Shown here in pieces: positions 1 to 7,477 of a stretch of 64,000 nucleotides of DNA. Numbering within the stretch: position 1 is the first letter of the stretch; each line of letters begins with the position of its first letter. The DNA comes from UBA4417 sp031550085 (GTDB lineage: Bacteria; Bacteroidota; Bacteroidia; Bacteroidales; UBA4417), in assembly GCA_031550085.1 (NCBI GenBank), contig JAVBOY010000030.1, positions 31,679-95,678 of the forward strand. The letters run 5' to 3'. Position numbers and translations under genes: made by a program. The notes beneath the pieces are model-generated. The model was not told the DNA's origin and ran no database searches. It worked only from the letters and a program-made list of their open reading frames with translations.

Positions 1-100
1 TGGTAATAAATGTTTTCATCTGCTTATTTTTTAATTTGTTTGATGGAATGTCTGGGATTCTCGTGTGCTTTGGTGAAATTTTTCCACATGGATATTTCAT
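1..100 (-). CDS. Partial open frame running off the left edge
   Basis: An open frame begins with ATG at 98-100, three bases after the stop of the radical SAM gene on the same strand, and stays open to the edge (33 codons). A second in-frame ATG at 17-19 starts MKTFIT and may be the true start. The position suggests another gene of the peptide-maturation operon, such as an exporter or partner protein, but too little is present to identify it. Confidence 0.3.
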   Translation of the reverse strand, partial: MKYPCGKISPKHTRIPDIPSNKLKNKQMKTFIT

Positions 101-103
101 GTT

Positions 104-1564
104 TTACGAAAAAACGATGTTTTCGATGTATTTAAACTTGTCTTTATTCTGTTCGGCCAGGGAAAGATAATGGTACATCGTTTTTACAAAATCCTCTTTG
201 TTTTTAAATTCCCCGCATTTTTCTTCCGAGTTCTTAAATGCGCACAAACCACAAGTATTTTTATTGTAGCAGGACCGGCATTCGTTCTTGAAAGCGGCTA
301 CCGATTCGTTAAAGTAAGCGGCTATAGCGGCAGGATCTAGCTGAATTCCGGTCGTTTCATCCACTTGCCCCAAAACATGCTTGTAATTGACCCGTTCGCA
401 AGGCAAAATTTTCCCGTTAACGGTCACAAAGATTTTTCGGGTAAAAGGAATGCATGTCCCGGTCGGATTGACCGCTTTCGTTTGCTCCAAATGATAAATA
501 TCGATGAAGTGGCGGAAGTGGTTCCGGCAGTTTTTCCTCAGAAAAGAAAAAAGATCATATTTACCGACCACCTCTTCCGAAAAGCTGGCCATGTTCTCTT
601 CATGGATGTCGTCCATCGCTTCTTTGTAAATGCTTTGAAACAATTTTTCGCTTTGCGGCGCAACATCGTCGGTAGCCAAGGAAGAAAATCCGGGTAATTT
701 GCCAAATTCGTTTTTAAAGTAGGATATGGCTTCCCGGAACGAATTTTTTTGATGAACGACAGATAAGAACTGGACATTCCGCTCAAAGAAACGTTCGTCT
801 TTTTGCTTTATCGCATGTACATTGGCCCGGATTTTATCAAAGGAATTCCGGCCTGATTTCATCAGGCGGAACCCATTGTTTTCTTTATTCCCATCCAAGC
901 TTATGGCAAGATGAAATCCTTTTTCAATTAAAAAATCCTGGTATTTTTGAAGCAAAAGCCCGTTGGTGGTCATGTTGTATTTAAAAAATTTCTCCCCCAG
1001 CCCCAGCGATTCACAGTAATGGACAACTTGTGAGATCAGTTCGAAATTCAGCAACGGTTCTCCCCCGTAAAAAGCAATCGTTACCTGTTCAAGCATTCCC
1101 TGCTTTTGTGCTTTTTTCCATTTCCCCGCAAAAAAATCCAATGTCTTTTTTGCGAGCGAAAAAGGGAGGTCTTTATTTTCGCGGGAATCATAACCCGTAT
1201 AGCATTCGCCGTAAGCGCAATAGGTGCATTTGAGATTGCAGTTATCGGTTACTTCAAAAACGATATACCGGATGGATTCAATCACATCTTCCATTTGTGA
1301 CGCACTGATGTTGCCGTAAACCGTTTCGGTTTTCTCAGGTTCCAAAAACGAATGATCCTTCAGAAATTCGTATTGCTGATGGTATAGTTCAAATTCTTCT
1401 TCCGTAAACTTGTTTCTGAGCTTGGCTTCCAGTTTTTCCAGAAGGCTGTTATCCATATTCTCTTTGCTTTTTGCTACAAATAGCGTTAGCAAAGGGTGAA
1501 CCGGGAACAAATATTTGTGCTTTCCGCTATGCAAATAGCAGTGGTTTTTTGATTGTAAAATCAT
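104..1564 (-). CDS. Radical SAM/SPASM peptide maturase of a RiPP locus
   Basis: The 486-residue protein has a radical SAM [4Fe-4S] motif with Cys109, Cys113 and Cys116 (CNLKCTYC), then YGGEP at 166-170, the usual SAM-binding glycine motif. The C-terminus is a SPASM domain with seven cysteines for two auxiliary clusters: C371, G384-x4-C389, C429xxC432, C438xxC441 and C450. Residues 1-100 form a non-catalytic N-terminal region that could bind a leader peptide. Proteins of this design make carbon-centred crosslinks such as thioethers in precursor peptides. Two GG-type precursors lie upstream on the same strand, so it most resembles the GG-Bacteroidales maturases. The family is clear; the bond it makes is not known from sequence. 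Confidence 0.9.
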   Translation of the reverse strand: MILQSKNHCYLHSGKHKYLFPVHPLLTLFVAKSKENMDNSLLEKLEAKLRNKFTEEEFELYHQQYEFLKDHSFLEPEKTETVYGNISASQMEDVIESIRYIVFEVTDNCNLKCTYCAYGECYTGYDSRENKDLPFSLAKKTLDFFAGKWKKAQKQGMLEQVTIAFYGGEPLLNFELISQVVHYCESLGLGEKFFKYNMTTNGLLLQKYQDFLIEKGFHLAISLDGNKENNGFRLMKSGRNSFDKIRANVHAIKQKDERFFERNVQFLSVVHQKNSFREAISYFKNEFGKLPGFSSLATDDVAPQSEKLFQSIYKEAMDDIHEENMASFSEEVVGKYDLFSFLRKNCRNHFRHFIDIYHLEQTKAVNPTGTCIPFTRKIFVTVNGKILPCERVNYKHVLGQVDETTGIQLDPAAIAAYFNESVAAFKNECRSCYNKNTCGLCAFKNSEEKCGEFKNKEDFVKTMYHYLSLAEQNKDKFKYIENIVFS

Positions 1565-1623
1565 GTCAATTGGTTCTATTGTTTCTTATTTTCACGTTGA
1601 CGTAATACAAAATCCCGTGGGGA

Positions 1624-2730
1624 TTAATTTCCATAAATGGGTATAATTCCACTCATCCTTTTTTCTTGTTTTTTCCCATCTACGAGGAATGGTTTCGGGT
1701 TGGGTATCGACTGCAACAGGCGCATGGCTTCTTCTTCCACTCCGTAGCCGATGGGTACTTTCCCTTTGTAATTCAGTTGGTAGTTGGCGGTATCCAACGA
1801 AATATCTTTGATGCGCCCACAAGTGTCGAGGGTAAAAAACAGGTTGACGGGAGTGAAGTTATTGCGCAAATGTCCTTTGGGCAAAGCCGGCAAGGGCTGT
1901 TGATGGAAAAGGGCATATTTTTCGACCGATTCTTGCCAAACTTCCAAGTTATTCGGATCAAAATGATAGGTTGTGGAATCGGAATAGGCTTTTTTTCGGA
2001 GCTCCCGTTTTATTTCTCCCCCGGAGTTCCCTGTAAAAAGCAGTACCATAACAAACAACCCTCCGATGACCGAGGCTCCGATATTGAAAAAAGCATGGGC
2101 AACCATAGACGGAACCAAAGATTGGTAGCGCTGGCGTAACCAGCCCAGATACAGACCGACAAAAAATATCAGTACCAATAGGATGACAAACTGGTCCTGC
2201 TGTACCCGGAAACTAAACGCAAAGTGTGAAATACTGAATAACAGGGCGGTAATGGCTATGGGAAACCATTGCTTGATTTTTGAAGGCGGTTGCCCGCTAT
2301 TTTGCCCAAAAACCGACTGCAACAGCCCTTGGAAAAATCCCCGGAAAAAGAATTCTTCCATCACAGGCGCCATTACGATCATGGCAAACAGCAAATACAG
2401 CGGGTATTTTGAGTCGAATACCGGCATCGGATGGGATGACAGCAAACGGACGGCAATGGCAGAAGCGCCTCCGAAAAGAAATCCCCAAAGGATCGCTTTC
2501 CCGATTACTTTTTTGGTTACCCCTGCGGTTTTTAAAGCCAATACTTCGCGGAAGTTCCGTTTGTACAATAAGTAGGTAACGGCAAACACATAAGGCAACG
2601 AAAAAATCCAGAAAATTCCTGTTGAAAAACGGAAATGCCAATAGCGGGTGTTCAGCCAAATGATCAACCACAAGCAGCCGCAAGCGAGGATAATCGCCAA
2701 AATGGGATAAAAATTCTTTTTCAAGTTCAT
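1624..2730 (-). CDS. CPBP intramembrane metalloprotease with a TonB-C-like tail
   Basis: The 368-residue membrane protein shows the CPBP (Abi/Rce1-like) catalytic signature: E125-E126-x3-R130, His169 in a membrane segment, and H212-x3-N216. About six to eight hydrophobic segments occupy residues 1-235. After residue 285 a soluble domain resembles the TonB C-terminal fold, with the typical order of a G-rI-kD strand, EEEAMRLLQSIP, then a PF-DGKK strand. It lies 59 bp upstream of the radical SAM gene and downstream of two precursor peptides. CPBP proteases act on prenylated proteins and often accompany peptide natural-product loci, so leader removal or immunity is a reasonable inference. The TonB-like assignment rests on motif order only. 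Confidence 0.85.
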   Translation of the reverse strand: MNLKKNFYPILAIILACGCLWLIIWLNTRYWHFRFSTGIFWIFSLPYVFAVTYLLYKRNFREVLALKTAGVTKKVIGKAILWGFLFGGASAIAVRLLSSHPMPVFDSKYPLYLLFAMIVMAPVMEEFFFRGFFQGLLQSVFGQNSGQPPSKIKQWFPIAITALLFSISHFAFSFRVQQDQFVILLVLIFFVGLYLGWLRQRYQSLVPSMVAHAFFNIGASVIGGLFVMVLLFTGNSGGEIKRELRKKAYSDSTTYHFDPNNLEVWQESVEKYALFHQQPLPALPKGHLRNNFTPVNLFFTLDTCGRIKDISLDTANYQLNYKGKVPIGYGVEEEAMRLLQSIPNPKPFLVDGKKQEKRMSGIIPIYGN

Positions 2731-2870
2731 AGTTGTTTAATGATGTTGTAAAAAGGGTATCAGAATCTGGGTTTATGGAAGGAAATAGATAATCGGCTTT
2801 TAGCAAAACAACTAGCCAAAATCAGGGTATTTTGGCTAATTGTTTTGAGAAAAACAGTGCTACTTACTGT

Positions 2871-3131
2871 TTATGTAATAAAGTAGATAACACCTCCCTG
2901 CCCCATAAACTCTTCCAAACGGTCGAACCCTTTGCTGACCCAATAGCCGTCGTGCATCAGTTTTTTATTTACTTCAAGGTTGCTTTTCCCGGTATCCGAA
3001 CCATCGGCCGGGCAAGAAGCGCTGCAAGCGCAGCCAAAGCAATCCGCGCTGTCGCTCCCGGCTTTTATGGCGTTCAGCTCATCCTTTTTAGCCGCATGCG
3101 CCTGCAAATCGGTTAATTTGATCTTTTTCAT
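2871..3131 (-). CDS. RiPP precursor peptide A (GG-Bacteroidales-like)
   Basis: The 86-residue peptide begins MKKIKLTDLQ, the basic start typical of the GG-leader precursors of Bacteroidales. A leader of about 25 residues ends in AIKAG, with Ala-Gly where Gly-Gly is usual. The core follows at once with Cys31, 34, 36 and 40 (C-x2-C-x-C-x3-C). A tail of about 45 residues ends in a short hydrophobic patch. It shares the leader and the cysteine pattern with precursor B, 57 bp upstream. It is probably the substrate of the radical SAM protein at 104-1564. The final product and cleavage site are unknown. Confidence 0.75.
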   Translation of the reverse strand: MKKIKLTDLQAHAAKKDELNAIKAGSDSADCFGCACSASCPADGSDTGKSNLEVNKKLMHDGYWVSKGFDRLEEFMGQGGVIYFIT

Positions 3132-3188
3132 TTTTCTTATTTTTTAAATCGGTTTATACATTTAAAAATCAAAGAATTTTTTTGAGAG

Positions 3189-3458
3189 CTACAATAGAAT
3201 TCCTATGATCGCACCTGTAAGTATGGTTACACCCACATCCATTCCCCAACTGGTTGCCGAACCGTTTTGAACGTTTCTTAGCTCGTTTTCCAGTTTTTGA
3301 GCCTGGTTATAGGACTCATTTGAATAACAGATGGCTTGGCAGGAACAGGCAGTCCGGCACATTGGGCCTTCCTCGCCGCCTCCGCCTTTTAGGTTTTGCA
3401 AGTCTTCTTTGCTTGATTCCAACTTGCGCAGGTCGGTTAATTTAATTTTCGTTTTCAT
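3189..3458 (-). CDS. RiPP precursor peptide B (GG-Bacteroidales-like)
   Basis: The 89-residue peptide begins MKTKIKLTDLRKL and has LKGGGGEEGP at the leader/core border, a classic double-glycine site. The core carries Cys34, 38, 40 and 44 (C-x3-C-x-C-x3-C), one residue different in spacing from precursor A. The last 18 residues are strongly hydrophobic (starting at GMDVGVTIL) and could insert in a membrane. The tails of A and B also align loosely at LE-x(15)-GxD. It is the first gene of the minus-strand cluster. A weak -7-like element, TATATTTC, lies at 3488-3495 on the minus strand. Confidence 0.75.
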   Translation of the reverse strand: MKTKIKLTDLRKLESSKEDLQNLKGGGGEEGPMCRTACSCQAICYSNESYNQAQKLENELRNVQNGSATSWGMDVGVTILTGAIIGILL

Positions 3459-3762
3459 GGTTTAAAGTTTTACGGTTTGTGTTAAACGAAATATATCGAA
3501 TAGAAGGATTTACACAGGAGACCAGAAGCTCCTTTCTTACTTTGTTTTGGTACACCGCCTTCTGCCGTTCAGGGCTGCCTTTATGAGAAACTCATAACTA
3601 CTTCACAAAGACGTTTTCCATGAAAAATGTGTATGGAAACACTGGATCTGCTTGTGTTTGGAGAACATGTTCTACATAAATACGGTTTGATAAAAAGCAG
3701 TATGCAGAAAAATCTGCTTGCCGTGTTTACTTTGCCTGTAAAAAGAGTTATATTTGTGGTGC

Positions 3763-3955
3763 TTTTTGCGTTTATTCGCGGCGGGTGGGTTTTGTTTCGT
3801 TGCAGAGAACCGGCTACCCTTGTTTTGTGTGCATCACGTCAACCTTCTGTCTGCAGGCGGTTGCTTCGACATCCGAATGAACGGTAAAGGGCTTTTTCTA
3901 TTTCCCTGCGCTGCTGTTGCCGTTATCCTGATGGCAATGCAGCGCAGGGTTTTAA
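3763..3955 (+). ncRNA. Possible small RNA between a -7 element and a terminator
   Basis: TATATTTG at 3749-3756 matches the Bacteroidota -7 consensus. About 190 bases downstream lies a strong hairpin followed by a T-rich run. No convincing protein is encoded between them. The -33 TTTG is not at the usual distance, so the transcript is only a possibility. Confidence 0.2.
3904..3955 (+). terminator. Strong hairpin followed by a T-rich run
   Basis: CCCTGCGCTGC at 3904-3914 pairs perfectly with GCAGCGCAGGG at 3939-3949. An inner TTGCC/GGCAA helix extends the stem, and GTTTTAAT follows. The shape fits a rho-independent terminator reading rightward. It could also be a REP-like palindrome, because no gene clearly ends here. 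Confidence 0.5.
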
Positions 3956-4471
3956 TAATCCAGGTTGTTTTTCCCTAACATAAAGATGCTGCTTGAAGCG
4001 ACAGAACCACAGACCGGTTCTGTGCGTACATGTTTTGCCGATACCTGTTTTAAAGGTAGTTTCGGGTAGCTGTTCAACGATTTTAGTTGCGTTTTTCGAA
4101 ACAAAAACATGGCAATCTGATACACTTATCATTTTCAGAAAACAAAATTATTAAATTATTTTTTAATACTAAAATTTTATTTAATATTTTTTTGATTCCG
4201 GAAAAAGATATTAAAACGGCTGTATCCCAAGGCCATTTCTAAAAATCCTTATTTGACAAATAAATTCTTGAAAAAAATAATCTATGAAAGACAAAATTTA
4301 TTCTAAAAATATTAGATTAATATCTATTAATTTTTTAACAGGAATGTGGTAAATTGCTTGTGAAAATTTGAAAAGAAATTCCGCGTTTTAAACGAATGCC
4401 GGAGAAGCTGGAGATTCGTTTTTTTGGATACATTCTTGCCTTTGCGGCAAACACTTTGGCCTTCAAATCGT

Positions 4472-4486
4472 TTTACTGTTAGTAAA
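4472..4486. promoter_or_regulatory. Palindrome upstream of a small gene
   Basis: TTTACT-GTT-AGTAAA is a perfect 6-bp inverted repeat with a 3-base centre, 17 bases before the ATG of the small gene at 4504. It could be an operator or a small hairpin in the leader. Confidence 0.3.
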
Positions 4487-4503
4487 CTGAAAACGTTTTG
4501 CCG

Positions 4504-4764
4504 ATGCAGTACCCCGTTTCTTCGCATGAATTTCACAAACTGACCCGCCAGGAGCAATTTGAGCTGGTTATCGAGCATGGGCAGGAGGTCATGGAGCGTC
4601 TGTATATTTTTTACATCGTCAAACTGTTTGCCATTCATGATTTTTATGTTGAGATCTGGTTGCATCAAATTACCAAAGAACTGGCGCGGATTATTGTTTT
4701 ATCGGAAGATGATGTTTTGGAGATTTATCAAAAACAATTAAACATCAGCGATTTGGAAGATTGA
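4504..4764 (+). CDS. Small protein of unknown function upstream of queA
   Basis: The protein has 86 residues from ATG 4504; an upstream TTG at 4498 would add only two. It is acidic and mostly helical, rich in Glu, Ile and Leu, with no signal peptide or cysteine and an acidic tail. Start and stop are clean and it reads toward queA, whose promoter overlaps its last bases. I do not recognise the family. A 113-codon frame on the opposite strand at 4327-4668 overlaps it but has low-complexity ends and is less likely to be real. Confidence 0.55.
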   Translation: MQYPVSSHEFHKLTRQEQFELVIEHGQEVMERLYIFYIVKLFAIHDFYVEIWLHQITKELARIIVLSEDDVLEIYQKQLNISDLED

Positions 4765-4786
4765 CTTTTCGCACGCAAATCTTTGA

Positions 4787-4794
4787 TATTTTTG
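4787..4794 (+). promoter_or_regulatory. -7 element of the queA promoter
   Basis: TATTTTTG fits TAnnTTTG exactly. Transcription would begin near 4801, downstream of the upstream in-frame TTG at 4761. This decides the queA start in favour of GTG 4824. Confidence 0.6.
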
Positions 4795-4823
4795 CACTTG
4801 AATTGAAAAAATATCGCTGCAAC

Positions 4824-6062
4824 GTGCCCAATCCCCGTCACATCCGGATTTCCGATTACGATTATCCGCTGCCACCCGGACAAATTGCCACTCATCCCTT
4901 ACCAGAACGTGACAGCAGCCGATTGCTGATTTACAAGAACGGACTGATCACGGAAGATGTGTTTGCCAATCTGGCCGGTCATTTACCCGAAAAGAGTTTG
5001 CTGGTTTTCAACGAAACCAAAGTCATTCACGCCCGTTTGTTGTTCCAAAAGCCTTCGGGAAGTACGATTGAAGTTTTTCTTTTGGAGCCTGTTTTGCCTA
5101 CTGCCGATGTGCAATCGGCTTTGCAGGAAAGGCAAAGTGTGATTTGGAAATGTTTTGTGGGGAATGCCAAACGGTGGAAAACAGAAACCCTTCCGCTTTT
5201 GCTGGAGATTGACGCGACACCTCTTGAATTGCAGGCACAAAAGGTAGAACAGCAAAATGAAACCTTTTTAATTCGCTTTTCATGGGCAAATCCATCCTTT
5301 ACTTTTGCCCAAGTACTTGACGTTTGCGGAAAAATTCCATTGCCACCTTACATCCGGCGCAAAGCAGAGATAGCAGATGAATTCTCATATCAAACCGTTT
5401 ATGCACAACATCAGGGTTCGGTAGCAGCTCCCACGGCTGGTTTGCATTTCACGAAGACGGTATTCAGGACTCTTGAAAATAAAAAAATTCAACTGGGCCG
5501 TGTGACGCTTCATGTGGGAGCAGGCACATTCAAACCGGTAAGCTCGGAGCAAATCGGCGATCATGCCATGCATGCAGAACAAATAGTTATTTCACGGGAT
5601 TTGATCCAAAAAATTTATGATTTTCAAGACCCGGTTATTGCCGTGGGTACAACGACCGTCCGAACATTGGAAAGCATTTATTGGCAAGGGGTAAAATGGC
5701 TGAACCAAAATCAAGTAACGGCTCCGCAACTGCATATCGAACAATGGGATGCTTATGAAATGCCCCAAGATGTTCCGCTTAAAAGTTCCTTGCAGCGGGT
5801 ATTACAGGTGCTGGAAGAAAACAAGCTGGATGCCCTTCGGGGTGAAACCGCGCTGATGATTGCACCGGGTTACCGGTACCGCATACCGCATATCCTGATT
5901 ACCAATTTTCATCAACCCAAAAGTACGTTGTTGTTGTTGGTTTCGGCTTTTATCGGCAACGACTGGCGCAAATGCTACGATTATGCGTTGCAGCATGATT
6001 TCCGCTTTTTGAGTTACGGCGATGCTTGTTTATTCTTTGCAACGCACAATCCCGAAATTTAA
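4824..6062 (+). CDS. queA: S-adenosylmethionine:tRNA ribosyltransferase-isomerase
   Basis: QueA transfers and rearranges the ribosyl part of S-adenosylmethionine onto 7-aminomethyl-7-deazaguanine in tRNA, making epoxyqueuosine at the wobble base. From GTG 4824 the protein has 412 residues. It opens with IRISDYDYPLPPGQIATHPL followed by RDSSRLL, the family's usual start. The conserved blocks FNETKVIHARL, the segment from SVAAPTAGLHFT, TLHVGAGTFKPV and ITNFHQPKSTLLLLVSAF are all present. The frame extends upstream to TTG 4761, but a promoter lies inside that extension. tatC follows, its GTG/TTG-type start 35 bp after the queA stop. Confidence 0.95.
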   Translation: MPNPRHIRISDYDYPLPPGQIATHPLPERDSSRLLIYKNGLITEDVFANLAGHLPEKSLLVFNETKVIHARLLFQKPSGSTIEVFLLEPVLPTADVQSALQERQSVIWKCFVGNAKRWKTETLPLLLEIDATPLELQAQKVEQQNETFLIRFSWANPSFTFAQVLDVCGKIPLPPYIRRKAEIADEFSYQTVYAQHQGSVAAPTAGLHFTKTVFRTLENKKIQLGRVTLHVGAGTFKPVSSEQIGDHAMHAEQIVISRDLIQKIYDFQDPVIAVGTTTVRTLESIYWQGVKWLNQNQVTAPQLHIEQWDAYEMPQDVPLKSSLQRVLQVLEENKLDALRGETALMIAPGYRYRIPHILITNFHQPKSTLLLLVSAFIGNDWRKCYDYALQHDFRFLSYGDACLFFATHNPEI

Positions 6063-6097
6063 TTTTTCTTTACTTTTACGCCCTTAATTCGACACTC

Positions 6098-6916
6098 TTG
6101 GCTGAAAAAGAACTTTCATTTTGGGGGCATTTGGACGAACTCCGGCGGCGTCTCATCCGGATTTGTATGGCTGTCGTTGCAGGCACGATTGTGGCGTTTA
6201 TTAACCGGGAGCTTATTTTCGATAAAATTATTCTGGCTCCCAAAAACGGGGATTTTATCAGTTATCACTGGCTTTGCCGTTTGGGCAAGTTTCTCAATGT
6301 GCCCGGATTGTGCATGGAAGACATGAATCTGAAAATCATCAATTTTGACCTTTCGGGCCAATTGATGACTCACGTGAAGATTTCAATCCTGGCCGGTGTC
6401 ATTCTCTCGACCCCGTTCATTTTTTGGCAGGCCTGGCAATTTATTCGTCCTGCCTTGTATCCCAAAGAACAAAAGTATGCGAAGAATGCAGTTTTCATCA
6501 TGTCGGGTTTATTTTTTATCGGAGTTTTCTTCAGCTACTTTTTCATGGTTCCCTGGACACTCAATTTTTTAGGCACTTACCAGGTAAGCAGTGAGGTAGC
6601 AAATCAAATCCAAATTTCGTCGTACATCAGTACGGTGGTTTCGGTCGTTTTGTCGGTAGGCACTGTGTTTGAACTGCCTGTCATTGTGTTTGTGCTGGTC
6701 AAATTGGGAATTCTGACTCCCGAATTTTTAAAGAAAAACCGGAAATACTCCTTTGTTGTCATTCTGATTGCTGCGGCTATTATTACACCTCCCGATGTGA
6801 TTAGCCAGATTATCGTTACCATTCCACTCTACGGCCTTTATGAAGTCAGTATTGTCGTTGCAAAGCGCGTCACCCGCAAGCAACGCGAACGAGAACTGGC
6901 CTTGCGCACCGAATAG
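6098..6916 (+). CDS. tatC: Twin-arginine translocase subunit TatC
   Basis: TatC is the receptor that recognises twin-arginine signal peptides and works with TatA to export folded proteins. The 272-residue protein starts at TTG 6098 with AEKELSFWGHLDELRRRLIR, the standard N-terminal helix of the family. Six membrane segments follow. The first periplasmic loop is long (about residues 45-95), as in other Bacteroidota. The frame continues upstream to 6026, but that part overlaps queA and has no family similarity. No tatA is visible in the window. Confidence 0.93.
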   Translation: MAEKELSFWGHLDELRRRLIRICMAVVAGTIVAFINRELIFDKIILAPKNGDFISYHWLCRLGKFLNVPGLCMEDMNLKIINFDLSGQLMTHVKISILAGVILSTPFIFWQAWQFIRPALYPKEQKYAKNAVFIMSGLFFIGVFFSYFFMVPWTLNFLGTYQVSSEVANQIQISSYISTVVSVVLSVGTVFELPVIVFVLVKLGILTPEFLKKNRKYSFVVILIAAAIITPPDVISQIIVTIPLYGLYEVSIVVAKRVTRKQRERELALRTE

Positions 6917-6983
6917 AAAAAAAATTAGGAATTCCTGTAACCTGATGACTCTTTTCACGTCAAAAGAGAAAAGTAATTCATTT

Positions 6984-7475
6984 ATGGAACCTAAAAAACT
7001 TTATCGTACACGGACACCGCGTGTGTTTGCAGGTGTTTGCGGCGGACTTGGAGAATATTTTGATATTGACCCGGTACTTATCCGGATTCTCTTTGTTGCG
7101 TTAGCTTTTCTGGGTGGTGGTGGCGTACTCATCTACATTATCCTTTGGATTGTCCTGCCTGAAAAGAGGATGGATTTTGGAAAACCAGGCAATGCATTTT
7201 ATTCTCAAACCAATCCGAATGAAGAACCTGCTAATCCGCAGATGCAAGAAACCTCAGTTGATTCTAAACCGGATTGGGAAGCTGCGGAGCCGCAAAACAA
7301 AACATCGAAAAACAAAGGAAGCCTAATTGGCGGGATGATTTTGATCACGATCGGAGGAATTTTCCTCGTGCAACGTTTCATTCCCCAAGTCAGTTTTCGT
7401 ACTTTCTGGCCACTGCTTCTTGTGGTGATCGGCGTTATTTTGTTATTGAATTCATTTAACGAAAAAAATAAATAG
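6984..7475 (+). CDS. PspC domain membrane protein
   Basis: The 163-residue protein begins at ATG 6984 with KKLYRTRTPRVFAGVCGGLG, a textbook PspC domain, then a membrane helix (FLGGGGVLIYIILWIVLPEK). A polar linker follows, then two more membrane segments near the C-terminus of the kind found in LiaI/LiaF-like proteins (GSLIGGMILITIGGIFLVQR). PspC proteins sense or buffer envelope stress. The next gene starts 2 bp downstream and has the same membrane module, so the two form an operon. An upstream in-frame extension to 6840 overlaps tatC and is rejected. Confidence 0.88.
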   Translation: MEPKKLYRTRTPRVFAGVCGGLGEYFDIDPVLIRILFVALAFLGGGGVLIYIILWIVLPEKRMDFGKPGNAFYSQTNPNEEPANPQMQETSVDSKPDWEAAEPQNKTSKNKGSLIGGMILITIGGIFLVQRFIPQVSFRTFWPLLLVVIGVILLLNSFNEKNK

Positions 7476-7477
7476 CC

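Larger units (their letters stand above)
3459..4503. other. 1-kb spacer without a convincing gene
   Basis: Several frames of 60-110 codons exist here, but none has a recognisable domain, start context or codon pattern like the neighbours. The stretch holds a perfect TATATTTG element (3749-3756), a very strong hairpin (3904-3949), and a markedly AT-rich part from about 4135 to 4340. It may be decayed coding sequence or regulatory DNA for the divergent peptide locus. Confidence 0.5.

Noticed and set aside
3627..3978. Two overlapping plus-strand frames of 86 and 74 codons
   Set aside because: They overlap each other, have no recognised motif, and run into the hairpin at 3904.
4327..4668. 113-codon frame on the minus strand opposite the small gene at 4504
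   Set aside because: Composition fits a shadow, and it extends into AT-rich DNA with no visible promoter; the plus-strand gene reads into queA.
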